Shown: positions 10,074 to 21,634, counted from the stretch's first letter. The stretch: 64,000 bases of DNA from Isoetes taiwanensis (GCA_021234155.1 JAJEKV010000186.1:389359-453358); one strand, 5' to 3'. Notes: generated by a model not told the origin, from the sequence alone. Translations and numbers: made by a program.

Positions 10074-13000
10074 GGAATACGGACCCTAAAGATCATGGCA
10101 TGGAACATCCATGGTCTCAATCAAGCAAAAGTAGATGCACTGCATGACACATGGAATACTGTTGATCTGCTGCTCCTCTCTGAAACTTGGGAACACGGAG
10201 TAAACATCCGCCGTAAAATACATGGATTTCAACCGCTAGATTCTTCTTTGGAATTGGAAAAAGAGCCGGGGGTAGGCGGGGGGATTTGGAGGTCTAGCGG
10301 TTTATGTAAAGCATCATCTCAAATGAGACATATCGGTGAAAAAAGAAACATCTTGCCAACCAATACATATGGCTCAGTTTAAAACGAGATACAAAATGTG
10401 GTACTTAGCATCATGCTATTTTGCTCGCTTTCTATATGCGTGTATCATAATAGAGAGTTTGATTCGAAAAACCTCTACATGAGCTCACAAAGGATGTTCT
10501 ACAATTTAAAGAACAAGGCTATGTAAGCGTGGTTGGGGATTTTAATGCGGAACAAAAAGGAAAACAAACAGCCTCATATGTGAATGATGGAGATATACTT
10601 TTAGAAGAGGAAATTGCAACGGAACACGAAAGAAAATCAGTTGATAGTGTTAAGAATGCCATGGGAAACTATTTAGTGGAATTTGGCACAGTATGTGGAC
10701 TCAAAATTCTGAATGGCATCAACAAATTCTGCAACACTAGCAGATCAACATGCTTAAACCATATGGGAGAAAGCACGGTTGATTACTTGCTAACATCAGA
10801 GATAGATGGAGTATATAATTTCCAACTTGGAAACAAGGTGATAGAATCAGATCACGTTCCCTTGGTCTTTGAAATAGAAGGATATATGCAGGAAGAGTTG
10901 CTGACAAAAACATGGTCATTAAAACTTAAACTGGATCATAAGAAAAGGGACAATTACAAGGCAGCGTTGGAAACAAGGATGCAACAAATGTCTTGGACAG
11001 GTGAGATACAACAGATATCAAGCAAACTAATTGAAATAATGAAAGATGCAGCTATGGTAGTGTTTGGTAGCACTAGGAAAAGACGCAAAGGACGCCCTTC
11101 AAATAGTTGGTGGGACGAAGAGTGTGCTGCAGCACGCGCACAGCTCCCTAAAGGATGTATCTTGAAACCAAAATGGTATAAGAAACTGGTCCGAAGCAAG
11201 AAAAGGCTCTACATGAGATCTAAGAATGAAATGTTAGGACAGATGTTCATAGAGAATCCGAGATCCTTCTATTCCATCCTGAAAAAGAAATCCTCTCAGC
11301 CAGAACTCTCAATGGAGGATTTGACCCAATTAGTACATTCCTTGTACTACAAAGAATCTGCAAAAGGGATGCCACCAGAGGCAGTAACAGAAGGATTGTT
11401 CACAATTGAGGAAGTAGAGAGCAAACTTTCAGAGATGCAGAATGGCAAGGCAACTGACCTGTACGGAATCTCAACAGAGCTATTAAAGTGGGGCGGAGAT
11501 GAATTGTTAAGAAACGTAACAGATCTTATTAATAAGGCAGTATGTTACGGTCTACCAAGAGAATGGAAGGAAAACAAGGTTGTACCAGTTCATAAGTCTG
11601 GCAGCAAGAAGGTGAGCACTAATTACAGGACAATTATGGTAGGAAACACCTTTGCAAAGCTTGTAGGTGGACTGTTGGAACGAAAAATCAGCATATGGGC
11701 AGATGAAAAAGGTGTAAGAGCAAAATGCCAAGCAGGATTCCGGAGAGGCCACTGCACCTTAGATCATGCTTTAACACTGAGAGTGATGATAGAGAGAGCT
11801 AAAGGTCCGAGAAAGGTGGTATGCTTGGCATTTGTAGATTTTTCTAAGGCTTTCGATACAATTCCCCGTGACAAATTAGGTACAAGGATGGAACAAATTG
11901 GGGTTCCTATCACGTTAAGAGGTGCGGTAGCAAGACTATATGAAGAGGTGATAGCTAAGATTTCGGTGGAGATGAAGTCGAGATTAGAGCACCATCGGGT
12001 CGGGGCAAGAGTGCCCGCTTTCGCCTACATTATTTGGCCTTTACATAGATGAATTGGAGACATGGCTCCGAGATAGAAGCATAGAAGGCACCAGGTTGGG
12101 AGAATTTGTGGTGCAGCTGCTTCTTTATGCAGATGATGTGGTACTTATGTCGGATAATCCGATCGGGTCTACAATCTCACCTGGATGCATTAGCATCTTT
12201 CTGTGAAGAGAAACAAATGAAAGTCAACTTGGAGAAGACAAAAGTCATGATATTTGGCACAGTGCAACGTCCAGATTTCTGGTATAAAGGGGAGACGGTG
12301 CAGGTTGTGGAAGTTTATAAATACTTGGGGCTGGAATTCAATTCAATTACGATGGGCAGAGTGCATTAAGAAGAGGGATAGCGGAAAAAGGTATGCGGAA
12401 TGTTGAGAAGATGCCAAAAAGTCTCACTTAACAATTGGGGATTGAGGAAGATGTTGTTTAAAATATTTGTTCAAACGGTTGTGTTGTATGGCGCGCCTAT
12501 TTGGGGAGCTCTAATTTCTGAAAAACAGTGGCAGCAACTTGAGAGTATCCTTAAAACATTCATACAAGAGGAACTTGGGATAAAGAAACAAACCCCTTAT
12601 GCGATCATGTTGGCTGAAGTGGGCTTCATCCCTCTTGAGGCAGAAGCTCTCTGTATGACAATAAATTATGTAAATAGAGTGCAGCAGATGGATGATGACA
12701 GATTACCAAAGATGGCTTTACTTCAATCCGCACAAAAAGGTTGGTACAAAGAGGTGAAAGATTGGGTCTCCAAATGGGGATTGATGCCGACCGGCCAACA
12801 AATGAAATTGGAATTAGAGAACTTGTTCAAGAAAAAGTGCTAAACAAGATGTGGCATAATCCAGGATCAAGGATGAAGATATACAGAGAAGAAATAAATC
12901 CGATGGTGACATACACAAGCTCGGAATACTTAAATGCACACATATCAAGATACAACAGGCACCTGATAGCAAAGTACAGGACAATTTCACATCAATTAAG

Positions 13001-13410
13001 GGTAGAAACAGGAAGGTGGGAAAAGCTCCCCAGAGAAGACCGAGTTTGCACGGTTTGTGTAGATAAGGTTGAAGACGAGTCACATGTTTTTCTGCACTGC
13101 CCACTTTATTCAGACATAAGGAGACGATTTGGCATTGATTATCCAAACTTTTACACTCTACTCCAGATAGAACCTACCAGACTAAGCTGCTTCTTTAGAG
13201 AAATTGAAAACTTTAAACATTTACATGATTGACATTGTATGTTTCTTTTGTCGCTCTATGACCTTTTAGGGTCCTAAAGAGCGTGATCAATATATTTTCA
13301 TTTTCATTTTCAATAATAGAATAATATGCATGAATAATAGAAGAGAAAACTATTACAGATCTTGCTGTTACAGGCTTCTTGTTGCAGATCCTTTTGCCTT
13401 GTTGCAGATC
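9682..13410 (+). mobile_element. LINE (non-LTR retrotransposon), 5' truncated and frameshifted
   Basis: Two-ORF LINE with an ORF1-like protein, an endonuclease/reverse transcriptase ORF2 with a C-terminal CCHC zinc finger, a short 3' hairpin (gaccttttagggtc, 13260-13273) and a hexamer tail of attttc units at about 13293-13313 in place of poly(A). It has YADD in the reverse transcriptase and no RNase H seen. The body appears to start inside ORF1. Confidence 0.85.
10095..13232 (+). pseudogene. LINE ORF2: endonuclease, reverse transcriptase, zinc finger
   Basis: Cuts target DNA and copies the LINE RNA. The endonuclease start MAWNIHGLNQAK (10095) and later GDFNA (about 10535) and SDHVPLVF (about 10848) are the exonuclease/endonuclease/phosphatase signatures. 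The reverse transcriptase has FVDFSKAFDTIP (about 11830) and YADD (12126-12137). The thumb block KVNLEKTKVMIFG follows, and then a CTVC..H....HC zinc motif near 13049-13100. Frames break at about 10380, 12050, 12155, 12370 and 12840, so it is inactive as sequenced. The YADD box and absence of RNase H distinguish it from the common L1 elements of flowering plants. Confidence 0.88.
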
Positions 13411-13440
13411 TCCTGTTTGCAGGCGTTGATACCATTCATC

Positions 13441-13660
13441 TTCCTCTGATACAGGTGACCCTTACGGCACAGCTAGCAGTCATCAGGATCGCGAAGGCGA
13501 TCTTGCCGAACATATTCTAGACTAAGGTACCATTTGATGCTCTCACATAAAGTTACCATCAATGCTTATTGATTCATCTACTTCTCCCGCAGGTTATCCC
13601 TACGACACAGCTACTACTCGTCAGGATCGTGAAGGCGATCTTGCGCAGCATAATCTATAC
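13441..13660 (+). repeat. Duplicated exon-like module (two copies)
   Basis: Two similar blocks at about 13446-13508 and 13587-13655. Each follows an acceptor-like cag, contains CCTACG(A/G)CACAGCTA, then GTCAGGATCG.GAAGGCGATCTTG, and ends ctaag|gta as a donor would. Each reads without a stop to a TAA two bases before the putative donor, with shared words Q-D-R-E-G-D-L-A. They look like tandemly duplicated alternative last exons of an unknown gene, or simple repeats. No identification is possible. Confidence 0.4.
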
Positions 13661-13856
13661 TAAGGTATGTGTAATCTAGACTATGGTATCTGCTTGCTCT
13701 AGGAGATCGCGGCCGCGATCCTGCTAACCACGTCCTTGCTTGAACTTGCTTTGTCTGGCTAACGTGAAGTTGTCTTGCTTGAAGTTGGTTGCTTGAAAGT
13801 GCTCTGTGACATCGCGGTGGCGTTTTCTCTGAGCAATAACGTCCATTGTGCTTGCA

Positions 13857-14174
13857 GACATGGCTGCCTCGAAGTCCATACTGTTCCATGGAGTCAAAGT
13901 GGGCGAGGGAAAAGTACATGCCTTCGACAAGCACCACAACTTGCCCTTGCCGAGAGATAGCGTTGTAGTGTCTATGGAAGTTATTCTCGACGGAAGCATT
14001 GGTTTGCCATTTCCTGAACCGGAAGTGGCAACACTTGGGGATTCGCGAGGGAGTTTTATTTTGTGGCCAGCGCAGTGGATAGCTAACCTTACACAAGAAC
14101 CTGAAATATCCACACCACCGCCGCAGTTAAAAAAATTGATTCTTTGGGGTTGCAAGCACCGGAAAGCCCTTTAG
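13857..14174 (+). pseudogene. DUF8039-like domain fragment (transposon-associated)
   Basis: From an ATG at 13860 the frame shows HGVKVGEGKVHAFD, then LPLPRDSVVVSMEVILDG, PFPEPEVATLGDSRGSFILWP. This matches my memory of the DUF8039 pattern (V..G...VH...LP..VVV.V......P.P.....L..A.G.FI.WP) found in plant transposon proteins that often carry Ulp1 proteases. It breaks at about 14130, and related reading continues in another frame to about 14420 (DELVEKSCTLLHDCCNIPY). An acceptor-like cttgcag lies just before the ATG. It sits directly before a transposase on the same strand. Confidence 0.5.
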
Positions 14175-14227
14175 TGAATAACCTTCGAGGCATTTCAAGG
14201 GACGAGCTAGTAGAGAAAAGTTGCACA

Positions 14228-14770
14228 CTACTCCATGACTGCTGCAACATTCCGTATGCCCTTGGGGTAATCATCTTCATTGACCCTAATCAGGCTGTTG
14301 GTGACATGAGATTGGGAGAAGACTACTTGGCAGCAACCATAATGAAGACATTCCCTATGCCAGATAGGCCGACCATGCGATGCCAAGCTTTGTCTTTGAA
14401 ATGCCACGGTTGCACGACACGGTGAGGTGGCGATTGCTTTGGTGTTAGTAGACAATGTTGTTGTGTCAACACTCATGAAGACTGCTGAAAGCAGGGCGGT
14501 CATTGAAAGCGAGAACCCTATGCCATGCAAATTGAGCACGAAAAAGGCAACAAAGAGGATGTACAGAATGGTGAACCGGACCCCACGTTCACCTCCTGTG
14601 GCCACTAAAGCAAAGAGAAAAATCACAGCAGCTTCCATTTTAGACTTCAAGTCTTCGCTCTGCTGCATGCGAAGATGTTGCGCAAACTTCTCAACAGTAG
14701 GATTGCGTCTATCGTAGGTTCTCTTTGGAACTTTGCGAGCTTCAGACAGGACCACATTTGTTTTCAACAT
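14228..14770 (-). CDS. Hydrophobic open frame, possible captured membrane-protein fragment
   Basis: 180 codons on the minus strand. An N-terminal polar part (RKVPKRTYDRRNPTVEKFAQ) leads into at least two hydrophobic segments (AAVIFLFALVA; FTILYILFVAFFVLNL followed by GIGFSLSMTALLSAVFMS). The layout N-x3-GF-x-LS-M after the second helix recalls PGG-type membrane domains, but this is weak. The opposite strand here carries nothing convincing. It may be a gene fragment captured by a DNA transposon; it overlaps transposase-like sequence at its 5' end. Confidence 0.3.
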   Translation of the reverse strand: MLKTNVVLSEARKVPKRTYDRRNPTVEKFAQHLRMQQSEDLKSKMEAAVIFLFALVATGGERGVRFTILYILFVAFFVLNLHGIGFSLSMTALLSAVFMSVDTTTLSTNTKAIATSPCRATVAFQRQSLASHGRPIWHRECLHYGCCQVVFSQSHVTNSLIRVNEDDYPKGIRNVAAVME

Positions 14771-16991
14771 GTTAGATGTCTGTTCACAAAACGGCCTGGT
14801 CCAGAAGCTGATGCTAAATAATAAGCAGGTTTGCTTGAAAGCATGGCATAGAGCCTATGGTATTCCAATGTCCACATTCTATAAGTGGCGAAGACTTTTC
14901 CTTGCTGGTCACAGAGTTGCTGAGCATGGTAACATGGGCACGAAAAGCCGAGGCCTCACACTTTATAGGGAAGGCCATACTCTCTATGTACATAGATGAG
15001 AATGCGAGACGATGCCCCACGGATCGAAAAATCACCTCTTGAAGGGGTGAGAGAGAATGTCAAGAGGCTCCCCTCTGTCCTAACTAAAAAGGACATTCTT
15101 CAAGAGGTGGACGCCAATGTGATGGAGATGACGGGCAAGCACATCTCACATTATTCATTCTCACGTAGGTGGAAGCAAAATCACCCAGAGGTTGCAATAG
15201 CAAAGAGGACAGACTTTCTCCAAGTGCAATACACTGTATTGTAATAAAAAGAAAATGGCTAAAACCGAGAGATCCACGGGAGAGAAGAGAATTGTAGATG
15301 GAAAGGAAGGAACACATGACAGCCCCGGATCTCTTGTAGGAGCTGTCTTGGTCATGGAGAGCTTTGTCCCATCGATCATAGGACCCGGGCGCTCACTATC
15401 ATACATGATAAGATGGACCAAAACAAGACTATGATTCCAAAGGCTGGAGAAATTAGCCAAATCGGTATGGAGAGGTGAGCGCTTGAAAGTTAAGCGTGGT
15501 GGTGGTGCGATGCATGGCCATGGCACAGTGCCTTGGGACATTTCTCACTTTCGACCTTTGGAAGGATGATTCAAATTTTCATGTTGGTTCCTTGAATCAT
15601 GCTATCAAAACACTCTTGGAGGACACTTCCAAGACAATTGGGGCCATTTGAGAGAAGAAGCTCGGCCGAGGGTGTGGGGGAACCGCGACTCCTAAGCAAT
15701 CTTGAGGGTTGAGTTGAAAAAAAAAACAATTGCCTTTGGGGTAGACTTTGTAGCACCTCCTAAGCACCCGGCGCAATTTAAGAGGTTACCTAGGCGGCTC
15801 TACTTGCAAAACTAGACAATTCTTGGGTCGAACAAGAACATATATCTCTTCTCTTATCTATCCTATCTTGTGTGGTTGGGTGTTTTTGATCAAATACTGA
15901 GGTTGGCTTCATGATGGTAGGCCACACTCATGATGACATTGATGCGCTCTTTGGTAACTATTCAACGTTAATGCGCAGGTCGGATGCTCTTACTATTCGG
16001 AACTAATGCAACTCTTCCGAGAATGTAGCACGAAGGCACCGACACCATACCTTGTTACCAGGTTCCGATTGGAAGGGGTTCATAAAGGTTACATTCGGAT
16101 AAGAAGGACCATTTGGTTGGTCACTTGGAGCCCTTATTATTTAAGTTACGCATGAATGATGGGTGGCCATTAATGTATTACAAGATGAGACCTGGTCATA
16201 GAGAATGGTTGCGAAAAAGGGTATTAGGATGTGGAAAGCGGATGACAATGGTTTGCCAAAGATACTGGATTGGCTCGCCCAAAGACTGTCGAGGCCATAT
16301 GCATGCCTCAAGGACATAGGAGCATTGAGGTCGCCCATTCTGAAGTACATGATGCATTGGGCTAACATCTCCGGGGCTGGTGTGAACTCGTGGTCTAATA
16401 CCTACATGAGCGAGGTCATGGACTACTTGTCTTGCGGGTGATGATCGTGTGCTAGGGTGAAGTACCCCCGGGCAATCCAAAAATTCAGAACTTCCGGCCT
16501 CAAACAAGGCAAGTTACGCTTCAAGAGTTCTGAATCTATTCAGTCGATCCATATGACTCCATTTTGCCTATGTTGGACGCCAAGGATAAACCCAAGAATG
16601 CAGTGGAGATATTTGACCCATACCAAGATGTACAGAAAGGTATGTTTCTTCTTGTAAGACCAGCAGATGCATGTCCTACATGGGTAGCCTATGCGGAAGA
16701 GGATCCAATACAAGATCCCACTGCCCCTCATTATAACGAGGTTTTGTTTCTTGGTGGGAGCCTCGTGGCTAGGAAAGGCACCCCGTGACGCTCAACAAAG
16801 ATCGGGACCGGCTGGCATAAAAGTGGAGGCGAATCCTAGTGACGCATTAACGTTATCGACCTCCGAAAACGATAGACTATGCTTGGATGGAGGATCCGAA
16901 GCCATTATTCGTTGTGATATCTCCTATTGTAGGAATCCAGCTACAGGAATTGCTTGCTAAAGAGGCATCTGAGGAAGGAGATGAAACTTGA
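14710..16991 (+). pseudogene. DUF7869-type transposase-like protein, broken
   Basis: The N-terminal part (14733-15230) shows KQVCLKAWHRAYGIPMSTF, then a RLPSVLTKKDI block and FSRRWKQNHPEVAIAKRTDF, the arrangement seen in large DUF7869 proteins. The catalytic-like part has an LDNS block at about 15808, then FMMVGHTHDDIDALFG with GHTHDDID at 15920-15943, the most diagnostic DUF7869 motif. The C-terminal part resumes at 16560-16740 (PYQDVQKGMFLLVRPADACP, WVAYAEED) and ends at a TGA at 16989-16991. Many frame changes occur between. I infer a DDE-type DNA transposase; terminal repeats for this element were not found. Confidence 0.6.
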
Positions 16992-17135
16992 GTCTTACAG
17001 GTACATTAAAGCATTTCACAATAGACTATTTATTATCCATAACATCACTACAATAGACTATTTATTATTCATTACGTCTCGCATTTTTCATCTTAACACA
17101 AGAGCTCTTACACTATAACATGTTGAACAGGTGAT

Positions 17136-17366
17136 TCATTCATCTTCAGGATCTGTAGTAGTGATCCCTGATATCTCATAGCTCATGCGCTCAGGAAGCC
17201 AAATCAAATGGATCATCACACGAATTGACGCAGGGCAGCGAATCTCAGCGCCCAAACCTAGGCGTCGCAGGTAGGGATCAAGAAGAAGATGCCTGTCTAG
17301 GCAACCAACAAGATCAGAGCACTTGATCGCCTCGATGTGGTGAACTGATGACGGCGAAAAATCCAT
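17136..17366 (-). CDS. Small acidic-tailed protein, tandem copy 1 (76 aa)
   Basis: Intact frame from an ATG in CCATGG context to TGA. It shares with the next copy the pattern H-I-x-x-x-K-C, LDP-x-L, then R-V-x-x-H-x-x-WLP-x-x-x-x-YE-x-x-x-IT-x-x-D-x-(E/D)DE. No known family comes to mind. A TATA box (17401-17409, minus) lies 35 bp upstream of the ATG, implying a very short leader. A third relative lies at 33962 on the plus strand. Alternatives are a small transposon-carried gene or a small host gene family. Confidence 0.55.
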   Translation of the reverse strand: MDFSPSSVHHIEAIKCSDLVGCLDRHLLLDPYLRRLGLGAEIRCPASIRVMIHLIWLPERMSYEISGITTTDPEDE

Positions 17367-17400
17367 GGGAGATGAATGAACTTTAGCCCCGAAGTGAGAA

Positions 17401-17409
17401 GTTTTTATA
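17401..17409 (-). promoter_or_regulatory. TATA box of small gene copy 1
   Basis: TATAAAAAC on the minus strand, 35 bp before the ATG at 17366. The second copy has the identical box at the identical distance, and the bases between are similar (both include TCATTCATCTCCCATGG). Confidence 0.6.
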
Positions 17410-17735
17410 GTGAGGTAGAATTATTGGGGTAGACTTTACCCCAATTATTATTTGCGATGTATAAGATTTGTTGTATACATACAAGTATAATACATCTTTC
17501 GTATGGATATGTTTTGTGGATTCATGATGGTAGAAATTTTTGTGCTTTAGTAATACAAGTGTGATTGAAAAGCTTGCAGATATAGTGGAAGTCGAAGAGC
17601 TCAACCCTACACTACACTCAGGTATGATACATCAAACAATATTCATTGTGCTATTACATCCTTACATAGTTTATAGGTGCTCATAGCATTATTGTATCAT
17701 AAACAGATACAGTAGTCATCACTGATAACATTGAT

Positions 17736-17978
17736 TCACTCATCATCAACATCAAAGCTCGTGATGCTATTCAGCTCATAGATCTCCTGATCAGGAAGCC
17801 AGTAAATGTGGACTTTAACACGAGTGAGCTTCCTGCAAGCACTAGCAGGACTATCAGCCTTAGATTGGAGCCATGGATCAAGATTAACACCATTTCTTGC
17901 GCATTCATTCAGATCGTTGTAGCTCAAGTAGCACTTGAAAGATCGGATGTGCTATGGACGAGGCATGGAGGAAGCCAT
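17736..17978 (-). pseudogene. Small acidic-tailed protein, tandem copy 2 (one in-frame stop)
   Basis: ATG at 17978 in the same CCATGG context; the frame is open to 17736 except for a TAG at codon 9. The remaining residues align with copy 1: KC near the start, NLDPWL, VKVHIYWLPDQEIYELNSIT and a terminal DVDDE. The single stop may be a mutation or a sequencing error. Confidence 0.5.
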
Positions 17979-18012
17979 GGGAGATGAATGATCTCTACCC
18001 CCGAGTCGAGAT

Positions 18013-18021
18013 GTTTTTATA
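18013..18021 (-). promoter_or_regulatory. TATA box of small gene copy 2
   Basis: TATAAAAAC on the minus strand, again 35 bp before the ATG at 17978. Confidence 0.55.
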
Positions 18022-18499
18022 GTGAAGTGAAAATTATTGATGTGAATTATTGGTGTAGAATGTAGGGCCATTATTGGGCTTCTACAAGTATCATGTACCC
18101 GTACAAGTATAACACATAATTTGTATGTATATGTGTATGTTAATTACCTCATGTTTTGTTGGGCTCGAGAACTAGGTGAAAGTATTCGTGCTTGAGCAAA
18201 TAAGGTGTGCTTAAAATTCTCAAAATTGCGTTATTTTATCCAATTAATGAAATCATGCTTAAGAGGAAGAAGAGTCATGACCCTGCAACTAGATCCCTAT
18301 ATCAAATGCATGGAACTTTAGTGTTCAAGAGGAAGAAGAGTACCCTTTATAAACCTCTTAGCGTCATCACATCATACATTCATATTATTATTCGTCAAAT
18401 AGTTGTCCTGTTTATCAGCTTATGAATGAACGTGAACTTTGGCATTCTATTATGTGTTTCCCTTCGTGCTATGTTGGCACTTTTGTATAGTCGTCACTG
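18022..18499. other. Intergenic, no gene seen
   Basis: AT-rich sequence without a supported gene. A short repeat aagaggaagaagagt occurs at 18260-18274 and again at about 18330-18344. Confidence 0.4.
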
Positions 18500-18576
18500 A
18501 GATGATGTTACTTCCATATGTAGACACTTCATGTTTTCTCAGGCTCTTCTCCTCTCCTTTTACAACAATCACTTAG
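18500..18576 (+). repeat. Left flanking copy of a direct repeat around the TIR transposon
   Basis: A segment with ttacttccatatgtagacac and cttcatgttttctcag resembles 28325-28400 immediately outside the right end (ttccatat..taggcac, cttcatgttttctcag). The transposon seems to have inserted at a TTAG between two old tandem units of about 75-80 bp. Confidence 0.55.
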
Positions 18577-18597
18577 GGGTATAAGCACGCTAGGGTG
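18577..18597 (+). repeat. Left terminal inverted repeat
   Basis: GGGTATAAGCACGCTAGGGTG, preceded by TTAG. It pairs with the right end at 28298-28318 with two mismatches. Confidence 0.75.
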
Positions 18598-19087
18598 ATA
18601 AAAAAAAGGGCCATTCGAATACATTACATATAACGTTATGTATTTTAATTATAGCAAGTTTTTGATTGCCATCATTAAAGAAAATGTCATTATTCGAGTG
18701 TACCAATCCCTCCATTTTGTTCCCCCTGTTTCTTGGCTAACCGAGTGGAGCAAGAATTGGTTTGTTTTCCGAAAATTGGCACTGCTAAAAACGTTTGAAC
18801 CGGCTCGGAACACTGCATATCCGTGTGATCTGCCCTGTAAGTTTTGTTTTCTTTATTTTGTAGTTTTAATTTTTACGTGATTTCGGTCGAAAATGAATTC
18901 AAGAAGTAATAGAACTGGTTCTATGGATTAAAAATCGAAAAGCGGTATTTTTCAAGCTAAATCGATGTAGGTTTAACATGAATATAAACAATGCGTTTGG
19001 TTTACGGTCTGATCTTCAAATATTTCGGGCAAATTTATCTTATGAAATCAAATTTGTTGCTTTGTTCATTTTGCAGGTACTGTAAAC

Positions 19088-20276
19088 ATGGCAAAGACCC
19101 CAAAGAAGACACCAATCAAGGGTTCAAGAAAGTCTCCAAGGACCGGAAAGCCTCCAGCAAATAAGAAAGCTTCAAGTTCGCATGCCAAAAGGGAAATTTT
19201 ACCTCCTGATGATACCAGGTTTTCTGTAAGACAGCTCAGACAACTGAATTTTTGTGATGTTTCGGCGGTATGATGCTATGGTAAGAGAGATATGGGGTGA
19301 TGAAGCACCAAGCAGGTATGGCTATAAGGATGACAGAATTGATATGAAGTGGACAGAAGAATTCTGCAAATGGTATGAGTTTGCTTTTGGAAGAAAAGAT
19401 GTTATGAATCACTATGTCCCTCTGTACTTCGCAAGGGCATTTGCATTGCATCTGAAAGGTGCAGAAGTGGACTGGGAAGATGTCAAAGCATGGGCCAGAT
19501 CGAAGCAAAAGGATTCGGATCTATCTAGTGAGGTGGTGACAGTGAAATCTAGCAATGCAAATGCAAAAGCCCCAAGAACTTCAGCTAAGAGTTACACAAA
19601 GGAGCAATTAGAAGTTTTCAGTAACTTCTTAGACAGCAGATCTATTGTGAACACGTCTTTAAGCAAGAAATTAACTGAGTTAAAGGAAAGAAGGCAAGAG
19701 ATCCTTGATACATTGAAGCACAAGGAAGGGGAGAGAGCGGTTTATATCAAGGTTGGTCCAGGAAGCAGAGAGGAATGTTGAAGCAAAAATGGCAGCATTG
19801 GAGGATCAACAATCAAAGCTGGACCAAACATCTGAAAGTGCCATAAGATTTCAGCACCTAAAATGGAAAGTTGAGGATGCTATCGAGCAAAAGGAATCAA
19901 GAATGCGAGGATCGGTGAGCTCTCGAAACATAATATTGACATGAATCTTACCGAATTGAAACATGTAGATGCAAAGATTGAAGCTACATCTGTTGATATG
20001 AGCTCAGCTGAGGCAGGAGACAAAAAAATTATGGAACTCAGGGAATTTTTAGAACATTCCTCGATCCTTACTTTACAGCCCCCTCCTCTCCAGTCTACAA
20101 TTCTTGCAGATCAGATTATTGTTCAGCCTTTTTCTTCATGTACATATTGTGAGCAATCTTTTGGTGTGAATCCGGTGGTTACGGCACCCCTTGAGACACC
20201 CTTATTGTCTGCTTTGTGTATATCCTATCTTGCTATCACAAAGATTTCATGTGTTGATCATTTGCTCATGGAATAG
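19088..20276 (+). pseudogene. N-terminal part of Ulp1-like transposon gene (basic start, coiled coil)
   Basis: The ATG at 19088 begins a Lys/Pro/Ser-rich basic stretch (MAKTPKKTPIKGSRKSPRTG). After one frameshift near 19250 comes a folded-looking segment with EEFCKWYEFAFG, YFARAFALHLKGAEVDWEDV. A long charged coiled coil follows (about 19580-19920; LTELKERRQEILDTLKHKEG) with another frameshift near 19745. The gene starts 490 bp inside the left terminal repeat and runs toward the C48 domain at 22.0-23.2 kb. The region 20276-21030 is probably intronic. Role: probably DNA or partner binding; not proven. Confidence 0.5.
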
Positions 20277-20639
20277 CAATTTGCACTGTAGCACTTGGAT
20301 TTGCTTGCAACAAAAGGTTAGTAGATGTACATTTAATTTACAATTTCTTTTCTTATTTTAATAGTTAGATTCTTTTTTGCATGAAGGTTTTAGGCTTGCA
20401 TTTACATTGAGTATTTAGATACATAGTTTTTGTAGTTGGATAATGTGGGTTCAGTCATGTATAATCTGCCAAATAGACTACTTATTTTTAAAGATGAGAG
20501 TTTTTAATTTCATGTGCTCATCAGCTCAGTAATGTAGGTAGCTAATTACTTGTTATTGAGAACTGTATAGTGTAGCAATTGACAGATACATTGCTATTGT
20601 TGCTGTCAAAATTACATTTTGAGTTATTATTGAATACTT

Positions 20640-20860
20640 CATGACTCATCGATTAGGCGAGTACAATATCAGCTAGCTTTGTTACATTGATTGTACTTGA
20701 GAACAATGCATTTTGAGTACATTCAATTACATTTCAACGATTACATTGGGTACATTTACATGATAAATCAGAGTACATTATCAGATGGATACATTGGAGT
20801 ACATTGTCAGTTAATTTTTTCATTGACTGTACTTGTAGAGTACATTGAGAATACATTTCT
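20640..20860 (+). repeat. TACATT-rich intron-like array
   Basis: GAGTACATT and related words recur many times without strict period. The other gene of this transposon holds a similar array, in its own sense orientation, at 26636-26760. Confidence 0.5.
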
Positions 20861-21634
20861 TAGTTGATGATCTGATATACTCAATGTTTGGTCGATGCGG
20901 TGATTTTGGTAGCATAAGGAAACCAGAAAAGGGTATGATATTGTAGTCTTGTTAATCATGCATATTCCTTTTCTTATCTCAAGTCTTTTTCTACTCTTTA
21001 TTGTAGATGATGACAAAAAGCCAATGACACTTTCTTCCAAGGTGTTGGATTTGTGAGGAAGGAAGGAGGAGGATTTGGGAAATACTTCTACATGGGCATC
21101 ACACTGTAAACCTTGTAAAGTCTTTTGAGGAAGAGCTTGAGGTACCGGTGAAGTCCTCGGATACATGTAAGTAAATATCACATTTGATTGATTTACAATC
21201 CACGGAATTTAATTTTCATGTCATATGAGCTTGATATGTCACTTGGAATTCCATATAGCCACGAGCATACCGATTCGAACATTTGTGGATTATGCGTGAG
21301 AGGTTGAAAAGTTAAAGCGAGAAGGCGGTAGTTAATCTTGCGGGTATGTTGCATCTTCTTTTTGTTTGTGTGTCTTTGCAATTATTAAACACCATTTTTT
21401 GTAGGTTCTTCAAGTTTTTCTTCACAAATATAAAGTTCGAGTCCATGAGGTCTTTCTTCACAATACAAATTTCGAGGAGAAACCAATTTGGAAACCTATT
21501 AAGCCAATGCCATCATTTCATTGAGGAAATTCAAATCTTTGTTGGTGATGATTCAACAGGTATACCATTAACTTAAAATTAGGATTCACAATCTTGATTA
21601 ACTTTGGTGACTAATTTATGCGAAGTGTTGGAAA

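Noticed and set aside
14427-14717. 96-codon plus-strand frame opposite the hydrophobic minus-strand frame
   Set aside because: Composition looks like the complement of a membrane protein; the minus reading is more natural.
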